DNA of 30,682 bases from a virus. Position 1 is the stretch's first letter. The number at the start of each line of letters is the position of its first letter. The stretch is taken from positions 1-30,682 of IMG/VR virus record IMGVR_UViG_3300008262_000260. The stretch is one strand, 5' to 3'. The notes beneath the pieces are model-generated. The model was not told the origin of the DNA. It saw nothing but the letters and a program-made list of their open reading frames with translations, and did not search any database. Positions 7,076 through 14,432 of this stretch are shown here, in pieces. A program made the position numbers and the translations under genes.

Positions 7076-9252
7076 TGAAGAACATAACAGTCAAGCAAGC
7101 AGAGCATTTAAAAAAACTTGAGGTGCTGAACAACCAAGATAATGTATATAAATTAAATGCTAGCCGCAACAATTCTTCTATTGCTAGTGAGATCAAGCAG
7201 AATGAAGAGATGAATGTCAATCTTAAAAAGATTGATAAAACTTTAAAAGATACTCTTGGGGACAAAGGTAAACTAAACAGTAACGTTATCAAACTGGCTG
7301 ACTGGATTAAAAAGAATACAGCAAAAGCACTACCAGAAACGGGTAAGGCAAAAACACCAAAATCTGCATTGACTGCAGATCAAGCTAAATCAATAACTGG
7401 TGAAGCAATGGGAAGAAGAACATACCGTGGTGTTGGTGAACGTGTAGAAGGTGTCAAGGATCAGCTAAAAGACTTTTTCTCTGTTCGTGGATTCTTAGAT
7501 AAAACAGGAATCGTTAAACGTGGTACTGGTGGGATTTTCTCTGATGCTCTAGATCGTCGTGAAGAAAAACAAAAGTATATCAAGGCGAGAATGGAAACAA
7601 AGGGAACTACCTTTGGCGATGAAAAGACTTTTGCACGTCAGTTCGATGAGCAGCAGGATACTCAACGAAAGATGAGAAAGAATGAGTCTGTAATAAAAGG
7701 TTATGAAGAGCTAGGATTCAAAGATACTCAAATAAAAAGATCTGATGCATTCAAAGAACGTGGTGTACTAGCTGAACAACTAATCAAATCAGATACACGA
7801 GTTCGCCCTAGTAAAGAAACTGAAAAAGAAGGTCCACTAGTCAAGTCCAATACTAAAAAGCTAGCCGCTGAAGCAGATTTATCTGAAAACGAACTTGAAA
7901 ATTCTCGTTTGATGAACGAACAAACAGAACTGCTGCGTAGTATTGAAGAAAATACTCGTGACAAAAGCCTGGCTGCCACGAAAAAAAGAGCGGAAGAAGG
8001 TTCAGGTGGAGGATTCCTAGGTGGAATAATGGGCATGCTGGGTAAGTCTCTAATGACTGCATTTAAAGCACTATTCAATCCAGCTGTGTTATTAAAGTTC
8101 TTAACTAAGTTCTTAGCTCCTGCCATGCTAATTGGTGGTATCATCAACGGCATCATGGATGGATGGAATGCATTTATAGAAGGTGGCTCATTCTCTGATG
8201 TTATCATTGCTGGATTAGGCGGTGTCCTTGAATTCTTATCATTTGGCTTGTTTGATGCAGATACCATCAAGAACATAGTAGGTGCCGTAAGTGGATTCGT
8301 AGATGAGTATGTTATCGAACCAATAAAGAATTTCATTGGATTCTTGGGTGAGTCATTCGACAAGTACATCAAAGAACCTATCCTTGGTGCTTTTGAGTAT
8401 ATCGGTAACCTGTTCACTGAGTATATCATCAATCCAGTTAAAGAGTTCTTTGCTCCAGTAGCAGATTTCTTTAAGAAGATTAAAGAGCAGGTATTTGGAT
8501 TCTTAGAAGACTTTGGTATTCCTGAGATCGGTTTCACTATCCCAGTTATCAATAAGAAAGTTTCTATTGGTCCGTTCTATCCATTCAGACCAGAACAAGG
8601 AACAAACCGTGTAGCATCGAATAAAGAGATGTCATCATCATCTTCTGCTGGTGGTGAAAAAGATTCATTCAATCAAAACATCGTAACAAGTGGTAAAACT
8701 GCTTACAAAAATAAAGATGGTAGTATTAGATACGGCGAAGATAAAACCAACGTTTTATCTGTGGGTGAAAAAACTGTAAACGGTAAATCAACCTTCACAG
8801 ATAACTTTGCTCAATTTGATCCTAAGACTGGAAAATCATTTCTCACTGGAGATGCTGCTGGAGCAGATGGTGAAAGAGAAATTTCAAAGCGTGCATTTAA
8901 CAAAATTAAAGCTAATGCAAAAGAAGGTGGGTCTGCTGATAAAGTTGCTGAGATCGTTAAAGAAGATGACGCATATCAGAAACTTGGCTTCTTAGACAAG
9001 CGTAAGGTAGACTTTGGTCTCGCCAAAGCTACAGAACTAGCTGCAGTTGAACCATCAAAAGCTGGCGGTGCAGTATACAATAAGTCTGCTGACAATGCTG
9101 GCGCTGCACAGAAACCTGCTGGTGGATCTGTTAATACTGTTGTAGCTCCAACCACTAACGTTAACAACAACACTACGCAAGTGACCAAAATGCCAACTAG
9201 AAATACGGATCCTAGTTTAACAAACTACGTAAACTCTAGATACGCTTATTAA
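7075..9252 (+). CDS. 29: Tail tape-measure / baseplate hub protein, gp29-like
   Basis: 725 residues; T4 gp29 is 590. Residues 1-310 are charged and mostly helical, as in a coiled coil. Residues about 312-410 are hydrophobic (GGGFLGGIMGMLGKSLM, then AMLIGGIINGI and VIIAGLGGVLEFLSF), as in many tape measures that later insert into the membrane. Residues 410-466 hold three 19-residue repeats. The C-terminal part is Gly/Ser/Asn-rich and ends in a Thr/Asn-rich segment. Position right after gp26/gp51 and overlap of its ATG with the gp51 stop support the tape-measure role. Sequence similarity to gp29 itself is not obvious by eye. Confidence 0.7.
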   Translation: MKNITVKQAEHLKKLEVLNNQDNVYKLNASRNNSSIASEIKQNEEMNVNLKKIDKTLKDTLGDKGKLNSNVIKLADWIKKNTAKALPETGKAKTPKSALTADQAKSITGEAMGRRTYRGVGERVEGVKDQLKDFFSVRGFLDKTGIVKRGTGGIFSDALDRREEKQKYIKARMETKGTTFGDEKTFARQFDEQQDTQRKMRKNESVIKGYEELGFKDTQIKRSDAFKERGVLAEQLIKSDTRVRPSKETEKEGPLVKSNTKKLAAEADLSENELENSRLMNEQTELLRSIEENTRDKSLAATKKRAEEGSGGGFLGGIMGMLGKSLMTAFKALFNPAVLLKFLTKFLAPAMLIGGIINGIMDGWNAFIEGGSFSDVIIAGLGGVLEFLSFGLFDADTIKNIVGAVSGFVDEYVIEPIKNFIGFLGESFDKYIKEPILGAFEYIGNLFTEYIINPVKEFFAPVADFFKKIKEQVFGFLEDFGIPEIGFTIPVINKKVSIGPFYPFRPEQGTNRVASNKEMSSSSSAGGEKDSFNQNIVTSGKTAYKNKDGSIRYGEDKTNVLSVGEKTVNGKSTFTDNFAQFDPKTGKSFLTGDAAGADGEREISKRAFNKIKANAKEGGSADKVAEIVKEDDAYQKLGFLDKRKVDFGLAKATELAAVEPSKAGGAVYNKSADNAGAAQKPAGGSVNTVVAPTTNVNNNTTQVTKMPTRNTDPSLTNYVNSRYAY
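8302..8472 (+). repeat. Three 19-residue repeats inside the tape measure
   Basis: Codons 410-466 encode three consecutive 19-residue units: DEYVIEPIKNFIGFLGESF, DKYIKEPILGAFEYIGNLF and TEYIINPVKEFFAPVADFF. Each has an acidic/Thr lead, Tyr at 3, Pro at 7, and a hydrophobic second half ending in Phe. The Pro at a fixed place suggests kinked amphipathic helices. The DNA of the units has diverged, so this is an old protein repeat rather than a recent duplication. Confidence 0.75.
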
Positions 9253-9279
9253 AAAAGGGAGCCGAAGCTCCCTTTTCTT
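9253..9279. terminator. Bidirectional intrinsic terminator between tape measure and gp32
   Basis: Stem GGGAGC (9257-9262) / GCTCCC (9267-9272) with a 4-base loop, flanked by A6 on the left and TTTTCTTT on the right. It closes both the plus-strand tail block and the minus-strand gp32 operon. Read on the minus strand the loop is C(UUCG)G, an unusually stable tetraloop, so the minus-strand direction is likely the stronger one. Confidence 0.9.
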
Positions 9280-10193
9280 TATTGCTCAGCGGCAATTTTC
9301 TTGAAGTAAGACATAACGTCTTCATCATCGTCTGCATCAGCAGACTTAGCTTGCGGTGCAGGCTTTGATGCCTTTGGTACAAACGCTGGCGCAGATGGAC
9401 GATCTTCTTCTTCTGCCATTTCTGCAGCGGACTTTCCAGAGAAAGAATCTCCAGACAATACCTGATCCAACTTCTTCTTAAGTTCATCGTAAGGCTTGAA
9501 GTTTTTACGATCAAGAAACTCAGACAACTTGTGTTGAGAGTTAACGATGCTCAACAGAGTGTCTTCATTATCAGATACTGCAGATGGCTCCATGAATGCA
9601 GACTCATCATAGTTTGAGTAGCCATCCTTCTTACGCATACGCAGTTTGAAGTTAGCACCTTCCCACAGATCAAATACGTTCAAAGGCTTTTCATCCTCGA
9701 AAGTAGGACGTGCTTTGTCCATGATCTTGTCAAAGACTTTCTTGCCGAAACGGAACAAGAATACCTTACCTTCATTCTCTGGATGCTTTGGATCAGATAC
9801 AACCAAGATGTTTGCAGTAAATCCCAGCTTGCGCTTTTGCTTACGTACAATTTCTTTGTTTGCTTCAGAACCAGAGTTCCACAGTTTGGTGTTTAGATCG
9901 CTAACTGGATCATTCTCACCAAGAGTGGTCAGGGAGTTTTCCAGATACCACTTGCCAGTCGGACCTTGGAATCCGTGGCTGAAGATACGAACCCATGGGA
10001 GTTCATCACCTTCTACTCGAGGGAGGAAACGAATCGTTGCAGTACCATTGCCTGCCTTGTCGCCTTCGAGACGCCAAAAACGATTGTCTTGATAAGACTT
10101 AGAGTCTTGTTGGGGATTGGCAACTTTTTCGAATGCGCTAGTGATAGCACCGAAGTCAGAGTTGCGCATTTTGCGTAGTGATTGAATATCCAT
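9279..10193 (-). CDS. 32: Single-stranded DNA-binding protein gp32
   Basis: 304 residues (T4: 301). N-terminal LRKMRNS corresponds to the basic motif used for cooperative binding. The OB-fold core is clear: FWRLEGDKAGNGTATIRFLP, SHGFQGPTGKWYLENS, then FTANILVVSDPKHPENEGKV and FLFRFGKKVFDKI. The C-terminus is acidic (DADDDEDVMSYFKKI), the part that contacts other replication proteins in T4. The protein has no cysteine at all: the zinc ligands of T4 gp32 are replaced around LTTLGENDPVSD, leaving only the His (residue 73). The start has an AAGGAAA upstream. It is the last gene of the gp33-gp59-gp32 operon. Confidence 0.95.
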   Translation of the reverse strand: MDIQSLRKMRNSDFGAITSAFEKVANPQQDSKSYQDNRFWRLEGDKAGNGTATIRFLPRVEGDELPWVRIFSHGFQGPTGKWYLENSLTTLGENDPVSDLNTKLWNSGSEANKEIVRKQKRKLGFTANILVVSDPKHPENEGKVFLFRFGKKVFDKIMDKARPTFEDEKPLNVFDLWEGANFKLRMRKKDGYSNYDESAFMEPSAVSDNEDTLLSIVNSQHKLSEFLDRKNFKPYDELKKKLDQVLSGDSFSGKSAAEMAEEEDRPSAPAFVPKASKPAPQAKSADADDDEDVMSYFKKIAAEQ

Positions 10194-10219
10194 TTTAGTA
10201 TTTCCTTGTATTAAATGTA

Positions 10220-10432
10220 TTAACGTGTATTTTTAGTATGTTGAATTTGTATATCATCATGAATCTCGATCTCATCATTGAAGCTATCGTCATCAAAATC
10301 ATAATCTTCTTCAACATAACTATTTATCGTTCGCATACCACCAGTTTTTTTACCACTGACATGCTTCTTTGGTTTTCCTGAATTACCACCAGAATAGTCA
10401 TCTGACGGATTCTTTTTATAGGTCTTGCCCAT
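10220..10432 (-). CDS. Small charged protein between gp59 and gp32
   Basis: 70 residues, not recognised. The first half is basic and Gly/Lys-rich (GGNSGKPKKHVSGKKTGG); the second half is strongly acidic (YVEEDYDFDDDSFNDEIEIH). Such a split charge suggests a disordered linker that binds protein or nucleic acid. It begins 3 bases after the gp59 stop and lies in the gp33-gp59-gp32 operon, so a role in replication or late transcription is possible but is only inferred from position. Confidence 0.65.
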   Translation of the reverse strand: MGKTYKKNPSDDYSGGNSGKPKKHVSGKKTGGMRTINSYVEEDYDFDDDSFNDEIEIHDDIQIQHTKNTR

Positions 10433-10435
10433 ATA

Positions 10436-11050
10436 TTACAACTCTGCGAGTTCCTCTTTAAAAGATTGATAGATTGATTGCACTTTTTGCGAATCATACT
10501 TTACAAAACCGCGAGATTTATCAACTCTGCGGATCTCATTTTCCCATAACAATATCATAGAAGAATTACTCTTCCACGTTTCAATAACAGGTTCAAAGTC
10601 ATCTATGATTCTCAATGTTTCTAACGATATCTGTTTTCCGAGGTACAGTGTAAGTATACTTGGATATTGATTAAAAGTAAAGTTTTTCACAGAACTTTCT
10701 TTGAGCTTTTTCTTGTAAGCATCCATAAGGATAGTGCTGCAATCATCAGAGAATATCTTTGTGATTGATTCTTTTCTGCGTGTCCATTCGATAAGGTTTG
10801 ATTCTGCATCATCTTGCGAATAGACAACAGAGTCACTACCGTAGGCAAAGTTTGCGACGAAGTATTGGATAATGTCTTTGTCAACTGGGTATTTACGAGC
10901 CAGCTTTTCGAAAATATATCTATCATTCCTAGCATTAAATGCTTCACGAGTACCTTTAACAGCCCCACGATTTTTAAAAACATCAAAGTTATCCTTGGAG
11001 AAATGCAACTTAATTGCAATGTAATATTTGTATGCTTTAAATCCGTCCAC
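10436..11050 (-). CDS. 59: Helicase loader gp59
   Basis: 204 residues (T4 gp59: 217). The N-terminus begins FKAYKYYIAIKLHFSKDNFD, like T4 'VYKLYLMIKQHMNGKYD', followed by AFNARNDRYIFEKLARKY (T4 'AYQKRRDKYFFQKLSEKY') and VANFAYGSD. Late segments (YPSILTLYLGKQISLETLRI) also match. In T4 this all-helical protein loads gp41 helicase onto gp32-coated forks. It lies between gp33 and gp32, as in T4. The start overlaps the end of the small membrane protein gene upstream by 14 bases. Confidence 0.85.
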   Translation of the reverse strand: MDGFKAYKYYIAIKLHFSKDNFDVFKNRGAVKGTREAFNARNDRYIFEKLARKYPVDKDIIQYFVANFAYGSDSVVYSQDDAESNLIEWTRRKESITKIFSDDCSTILMDAYKKKLKESSVKNFTFNQYPSILTLYLGKQISLETLRIIDDFEPVIETWKSNSSMILLWENEIRRVDKSRGFVKYDSQKVQSIYQSFKEELAEL

Positions 11051-11225
11051 TTCTTTTCTTCCTACATTCTTCTTTTACTTGTGGTGGGAAATCAGGAGCA
11101 AATTCTGCAATTGAACAATCATATCGAACAGTTCTATTTTCTTGGCTCATAATAACGAAGAATAAAGCACCATACATAATGACGCCCAAAACAATTGGAG
11201 CAAATAACCAAAAGTACTTAGACAT
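11037..11225 (-). CDS. Small single-span membrane protein
   Basis: 62 residues. One clear transmembrane segment at about residues 5-26 (FWLFAPIVLGVIMYGALFFV), then a short outer part with two Cys (YDCSIAEFAPDFPPQVKEECR) and a basic C-terminus (KKRSGRI). I have the impression of similar proteins in other aquatic T4-like phages, without a known function. The pair of Cys could form a disulfide if the C-terminus is periplasmic. It overlaps gp33 by 8 bases and gp59 by 14, so it belongs to the operon. Confidence 0.65.
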   Translation of the reverse strand: MSKYFWLFAPIVLGVIMYGALFFVIMSQENRTVRYDCSIAEFAPDFPPQVKEECRKKRSGRI

Positions 11226-11433
11226 CTAGTTGTGCCTGTTTAGGTAAGTAATTCATTTCTCGAAAATTCATCTCAATCTTATCTTTAAGAGACTTATTGA
11301 TCAACTTGGAAACATCAGCAGGTTCAAGATAGTTATCTTTGCAATATTCCAACACAGCATCCATATGATTCAATCTGCGTTCTTGAACTAGCTGCTCAAT
11401 GTGTAAAGAAAATTCGTTGGATGTTTTAAACAT
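11218..11433 (-). CDS. 33: Late promoter coactivator gp33
   Basis: 71 residues, shorter than T4 gp33 (112) but matching its core: HIEQLVQERRLNHMDAVLEY compares with T4 'IIEKMVEEFGMSYLEATTAF', followed by PADVSKLINKSLKDKIEMNF. gp33 links RNA polymerase to the sliding clamp and, with gp55, activates late promoters. The T4 order gp33-gp59-gp32 is kept. The truncated ends mean that the clamp-binding C-terminal tail differs from T4; here it ends PKQAQLDV. Overlaps its upstream neighbour by 8 bases. Confidence 0.75.
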   Translation of the reverse strand: MFKTSNEFSLHIEQLVQERRLNHMDAVLEYCKDNYLEPADVSKLINKSLKDKIEMNFREMNYLPKQAQLDV

Positions 11434-11692
11434 GATTCTTCTTTAGGTAATACTCAGCTGCCTTAATGACTTGTTCCAAGTCAGCATACTCTTTGGTTTT
11501 CTTATTGTAAAGTTTCCAGATGTTGGTGTTAGTGACCTTTGGATCCATCTTGTCGGAAAACTTATCCAAAAACATACTGAAGAATTTATCAAGCCGCATT
11601 TTATCAACAACAAGTGACTGATATAAACTAACAAGTTTATTGGTGTCACCATAAGTCGATGCATTAACAAGTTCATTATAAGATGTGTGCAT
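11426..11692 (-). CDS. Small helical protein upstream of gp33
   Basis: 88 residues, predicted mostly helical from its sequence: NELVNASTYGDTNKLVSLYQ, then KFFSMFLDKFSDKMDPKV and WKLYNKKTKEYADLEQVIKA. T4 has dsbA in this position (89 residues), but I see no convincing similarity, so I leave it unnamed. The LYNKKTKEYADLEQVIKAAEYYL segment is a motif I associate with the corresponding gene in cyanophages and pelagiphages. The gene overlaps gp33 by 8 bases and starts 1 base after its upstream neighbour. Confidence 0.65.
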   Translation of the reverse strand: MHTSYNELVNASTYGDTNKLVSLYQSLVVDKMRLDKFFSMFLDKFSDKMDPKVTNTNIWKLYNKKTKEYADLEQVIKAAEYYLKKNHV

Positions 11693-11693
11693 T

Positions 11694-12026
11694 TTATCCT
11701 CTTCGCATTGTAGCGATTTCCTTAGCTTCTTGGTTTGAAAAAATTGGTACAGAATTGGACTTGTGCATAGTCCCGATACCCATGAGTTTATCTCCAGTGT
11801 AAACAGGAGAAGGTTTTAGAGCAGTACTACCGCCTACAGAATTAAGACTTGGAATCTTAGCTGTTTCACGGATGTAAGGTTTTGGTTGTTTATACTCAGT
11901 TGCAGGTGCTACAACTTTCTTGGGTTTATACTTATCAAGCATACGATCCCACTCAGCTTGCAACTCACGCTGCTTTGCTGTTTGTTTACGTTTCTTGGAC
12001 TTACCTGGAGTAGTAAAGATCATCAT
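11694..12026 (-). CDS. Conserved T4-like phage protein, first gene of the gp33-gp32 operon
   Basis: 110 residues from the ATG at 12026. Begins MMIFTTPGKSKKRKQTAKQR, basic, then Pro/Lys-rich, and ends with a compact motif GIGTMHKSNSVPIFSNQEAK and ATMRRG. This C-terminal motif is one I recognise from aquatic T4-like phages, without a function. An ORF extending upstream to 12134 exists, but the sigma70 promoter (12033-12061) lies within it and its start site falls on the ATG at 12026, so this start is preferred. The mRNA would then be leaderless or nearly so; a second ATG follows at 12023. Confidence 0.7.
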   Translation of the reverse strand: MMIFTTPGKSKKRKQTAKQRELQAEWDRMLDKYKPKKVVAPATEYKQPKPYIRETAKIPSLNSVGGSTALKPSPVYTGDKLMGIGTMHKSNSVPIFSNQEAKEIATMRRG

Positions 12027-12032
12027 AAACTT

Positions 12033-12061
12033 ATTATACCCTAAAAGGGAATAAAAGTCAA
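12033..12061 (-). promoter_or_regulatory. Sigma70 promoter of the gp33-gp59-gp32 operon
   Basis: -35 TTGACT (12056-12061), 17-base spacer, -10 TATAAT (12033-12038) on the minus strand. The spacer holds a small inverted repeat, CCCT-TTT-AGGG, which could be an operator. The expected start lies 7 bases beyond the -10, exactly on the ATG at 12026. One of seven promoters in this window with the same spacing. Confidence 0.85.
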
Positions 12062-12106
12062 CATCTAAATTAATGACCCCTACATCAGTAGGGGTATACG
12101 TAAGGA

Positions 12107-12319
12107 TTACTTTCTTGCAGCGTAGGCTATGCAAACAGTGTCTTGGCTGTTCGAGTATGCGCAGCGAACAGAAAGAGGATCAATTCCTTTCCCGAGAGCA
12201 ACCTCAATATTAGCCCTAATTGCTTGCGTCTGATTGTAATTGTAATAGGCAGTGCAACCAATTAACGTCATCACTGTCAAACACAAACAAAGCCAAAACG
12301 CGATCATATCTTTTTCCAT
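12107..12319 (-). CDS. Small membrane protein or lipoprotein
   Basis: 70 residues from the ATG at 12319. One hydrophobic segment (about residues 6-22) ends in a lipobox-like LIGC, so it may be lipidated; otherwise it is a plain signal anchor. The rest, with AIRANIEVALGKGIDPLSVR followed by C and a second Cys near the end (VCIAYAARK), resembles a short phage/metagenome family with 'kGiDPlavRCa'. An upstream in-frame ATG (12328) has GGAG only one base away; the ATG at 12319 has it at 10 bases, so it is the better start. Follows its upstream neighbour closely. Confidence 0.65.
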   Translation of the reverse strand: MEKDMIAFWLCLCLTVMTLIGCTAYYNYNQTQAIRANIEVALGKGIDPLSVRCAYSNSQDTVCIAYAARK

Positions 12320-12321
12320 AA

Positions 12322-12504
12322 TTACCATTCTCCATCATCAATAACAACTCTTGTCCAAAATGGACCAAGAGACAAAAAGAACCCATGTGCTTTTGGGTTC
12401 AGGTCATCGGGTTGTATCGTAGTAAAACGAACTTCCCAATGGAATGGGTTAACAACAAGCCCAATCCATATTCCAGAATGCTTAAGATAGTTCTTTAACA
12501 TCAT
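12322..12504 (-). CDS. Small conserved phage protein
   Basis: 60 residues, with GIWIGLVVNPFHWEVRFTT in the first half and FFLSLGPFWTRVVIDDGEW at the end. The pattern (NPFHW, LGPxWxRxVIDDG) looks like a short unnamed protein found in many phages. It is probably a small beta-rich protein. No catalytic motif is seen. It overlaps the end of the ClpP-like gene by 23 bases and stops just before the next small gene. Confidence 0.6.
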   Translation of the reverse strand: MMLKNYLKHSGIWIGLVVNPFHWEVRFTTIQPDDLNPKAHGFFLSLGPFWTRVVIDDGEW

Positions 12505-13042
12505 CGCATAATCCTAGTTTCTTTGCTTCAATAGCACTAAGCCAAACATCTTGAGGAGGCAATAGAACTTCTCTAATCTTAGCATCCGTCAATCCCGTAC
12601 ATTTCTTGTAGTGAGAAATCATTCGTTTAGTGGTTAAGTCAAATTCTTTAATCTGCGCAAACAATTCATGTTCCTTACCAAAAGCACCCCATGAGTATTG
12701 ATGAGAAAGAATAGAAGTATTTGGTGTTAGAATTCGTTGACCCTTATCGCCAGAGATGAAAATCATCAATCCAGCAGAAGCAATTTGTCCAAGACCAATA
12801 GTTCTAATAGGAATGGCAGAGCCACGCATAGTATCAACTAATGCAAACGCAGCATTAAGATCTCCACCTGGAGAGCAGATAACCAAATTTAACATATCAG
12901 GTCGTTGTTCTCCAAAATTACATTCGAAGATCCACTCAACCGCACTCTTACAAGATTCTAACGTAATATCTTCCATTAACAAGAAGAAAGAATGTTTAGA
13001 ATTCTGTTCTTCCTTTAGTTGAAGATTGAGTTTTTGCATCAT
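12482..13042 (-). CDS. ClpP-like serine protease
   Basis: 186 residues from the ATG at 13042. The ClpP fold is clear: LVICSPGGDLNAAFALVDTM (oxyanion loop), GLGQIASAGLMIF with catalytic Ser89, ILSHQYSWG with His114, and PPQDVWLSAIEAKKLGLCDD with Asp165. All three catalytic residues are present. Phage ClpP-like proteins occur as prohead proteases in other phages, but here there is no link to capsid genes; a ClpP that pairs with a host AAA+ unfoldase is equally possible. An upstream in-frame start (13081) lies inside the endolysin gene; AAGG at 8 bases supports 13042. Confidence 0.85.
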   Translation of the reverse strand: MMQKLNLQLKEEQNSKHSFFLLMEDITLESCKSAVEWIFECNFGEQRPDMLNLVICSPGGDLNAAFALVDTMRGSAIPIRTIGLGQIASAGLMIFISGDKGQRILTPNTSILSHQYSWGAFGKEHELFAQIKEFDLTTKRMISHYKKCTGLTDAKIREVLLPPQDVWLSAIEAKKLGLCDDVKELS

Positions 13043-13565
13043 GTTCATTACCTTTATAAAATATATGGCGTCCAATAACAACAGTCTTATGTAATTTCCA
13101 TCCTGGGTTTACATAATCTGCATGGTAGTACAAAGAGCCCTTTGTTATGTCTACTATGTTTTCATAGTTTGAGTAGACATGAAGAGCTACTTTTCTAACT
13201 TCTTCGTATACTGCACTGTTTTTACGTGGTACGTTCATACAGAACCAAGAAAATTGACAAGTAGAATTTGTTTTCTGCTTGACAACTCCACACACGTCTT
13301 TTGGAAATGCAGGATGGTTAACTCTATTTAACGTTACCAGAGCAACAGCTACTTGACCCGATTGTGGTTCATACGCCGATTCATAATATATGTTATCTGC
13401 AAGACAGTCAATTTGCTTCTTGGCAGATGGTGTTAATTCTGAGTAATCAACATTAAGCAATCTTGGTTCTAAGGAACCAATAGTTTTAGCTGTGTAAAGC
13501 ATAACGCAAATACTAAACACTGCAACTAAAATTTGAAATAATAGATACTTCTTTTCTTTTTGCAT
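12996..13565 (-). CDS. Cell wall hydrolase (SleB / Hydrolase_2), putative signal-anchored endolysin
   Basis: 189 residues. A hydrophobic segment at residues 7-25 (YLLFQILVAVFSICVMLYT) would send the protein to the membrane, as in SAR-type endolysins. The enzyme domain follows: CLADNIYYESAYEPQSGQVA with the catalytic Glu62, ALVTLNRVNHPAFP, CQFSWFC, YYHADYVNPGW and IGRHIFYK. These are the SleB family motifs (lytic transglycosylase/amidase type enzymes that cut peptidoglycan). It overlaps the ClpP-like gene by 47 bases. A GH19 enzyme at 20762-21382 is a second candidate lysin. The start has a purine-rich ribosome site (AGGAGAG). Confidence 0.85.
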   Translation of the reverse strand: MQKEKKYLLFQILVAVFSICVMLYTAKTIGSLEPRLLNVDYSELTPSAKKQIDCLADNIYYESAYEPQSGQVAVALVTLNRVNHPAFPKDVCGVVKQKTNSTCQFSWFCMNVPRKNSAVYEEVRKVALHVYSNYENIVDITKGSLYYHADYVNPGWKLHKTVVIGRHIFYKGNEHDAKTQSSTKGRTEF

Positions 13566-13648
13566 AGATCTCTCCTTTTGAAGTGAGTTATTCCCACTTC
13601 TGCTTCAGATAGACTTGCCAATAGTCTGGGGTATTAAAATTAAGATAT

Positions 13649-13710
13649 GATACTTTACAGAGTATCAAGGGATGCAGGGTGGTGACTGGTCAGATTATAG
13701 GCTCTGACCA
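13649..13710. other. Hairpin-rich spacer between endolysin and secreted peptide gene
   Basis: The 154-base spacer 13566-13719 holds no gene. It contains two perfect inverted repeats: GATACT/AGTATC (13649-13654 and 13661-13666) and TGGTCAGA/TCTGACCA (13687-13694 and 13703-13710, 8-base loop). Neither is followed by a T run on either strand, so a classical terminator is not supported; RNA processing or mRNA stabilisation are options. Confidence 0.5.
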
Positions 13711-13719
13711 AGCCTCCTA

Positions 13720-13908
13720 TTATTTAGGCTCTGCCTTCTTTTTAGGAACTGGCTTATTAGCAGAAGGTTCTGCTTTTTTACAGTCTTTTTGTTTCAGCGG
13801 ATCGCACTTCTTTTCTGCTACAGGTTTCTTTGCAGGTGCTTTGGCAGGTTCAGCTGCAAAGGTAGTGCTAGCGAAAACTAAAGCCATTGTTGCTACTAAA
13901 AATTTCAT
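13720..13908 (-). CDS. Small secreted Lys/Pro/Ala-rich protein
   Basis: 62 residues. A textbook signal peptide (MKFLVATMALVFASTTFA, cleavage after AFA expected) precedes a mature part of about 44 residues with repeated PAKxPAKKP-like units and two Cys (KKCDPLKQKDCKK). The basic low-complexity tail suggests a disordered periplasmic peptide. Similar short proteins are common in bacteria, so host origin is possible. Not a known lysis protein: no lipobox and no membrane anchor. A strong AGGAG lies 7 bases before the ATG, so it should be well translated. Confidence 0.75.
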   Translation of the reverse strand: MKFLVATMALVFASTTFAAEPAKAPAKKPVAEKKCDPLKQKDCKKAEPSANKPVPKKKAEPK

Positions 13909-13917
13909 GTTAATCTC

Positions 13918-14415
13918 CTATTGGTATTTCATTACATTGAACGGTGTCATTGGATTATCGTCAAAAATTTCATTCCAAACTTTTCTCCAATTTCGGATAA
14001 ACCTCATATCATTCTTGTCTTCTTTAGGTACAAGAATGTCTGTGGTTGATTCTGTAGTATCTACAAAAATAGAATCACATCCCCATATATCTATCTGAGT
14101 ACAACCGATACTTAGAAGATAATTTGCTGCATAGTGAGCAGCATTAAACCAATCCTGTGGTTTGAAAACAGCTAAGATGGTATACTTGTCTTCAATTTTG
14201 TATTCTTTCATCTTCGAAAAAACTTTAGTGCTAATAATCATTGGGCATGTTATGGCTTCTGGATTGTTCTTTAAAATATAAACAATCTCTTCATCACATA
14301 CTACAGTAGCATCAACACTAAACTGGTCACCTGGAAAGTTACAACCGATAATGATATCACCAGAACGATTGTAAGCAGCTTTGCTTGGACCATTACCTAA
14401 AACAATACCTAACAT
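13918..14415 (-). CDS. MptE / DUF115-like Rossmann protein
   Basis: 165 residues. The N-terminus MLGIVLGNGPSKAAYNRSGD, then IIIGCNFPGDQF and VDATVVCDEEIV, fits the GNGPS motif of the DUF115/MptE-like family, which binds diphosphate-containing substrates and occurs in surface sugar modification loci and in phages. The second half has IGCTQIDIWGCDSIF and a helical RNWRKVWNEIF. Enzyme activity is not established by reading. Its ribosome site (AAGGAAG) lies immediately beyond the tmRNA coding piece, so it is probably transcribed with it. Confidence 0.5.
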   Translation of the reverse strand: MLGIVLGNGPSKAAYNRSGDIIIGCNFPGDQFSVDATVVCDEEIVYILKNNPEAITCPMIISTKVFSKMKEYKIEDKYTILAVFKPQDWFNAAHYAANYLLSIGCTQIDIWGCDSIFVDTTESTTDILVPKEDKNDMRFIRNWRKVWNEIFDDNPMTPFNVMKYQ

Positions 14416-14432
14416 CTAGCTTCCTTATTAGT

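Noticed and set aside
7728-8552. A 274-codon open frame on the minus strand within the tape measure gene
   Set aside because: It is the antisense shadow of a clear coding gene, Ser/Pro/Asn-rich without domains, and has no ribosome site or promoter.
13686-13710. A sigma70 promoter at TATAAT in the hairpin of the spacer
   Set aside because: There is no acceptable -35 at 16-18 bases, and the TATAAT is formed by the loop of an inverted repeat.
13679-14098. A 139-codon plus-strand frame over the secreted peptide and MptE-like genes
   Set aside because: It is antisense to two genes with good start sites (one with a clear signal peptide); its sequence shows no recognisable domain.
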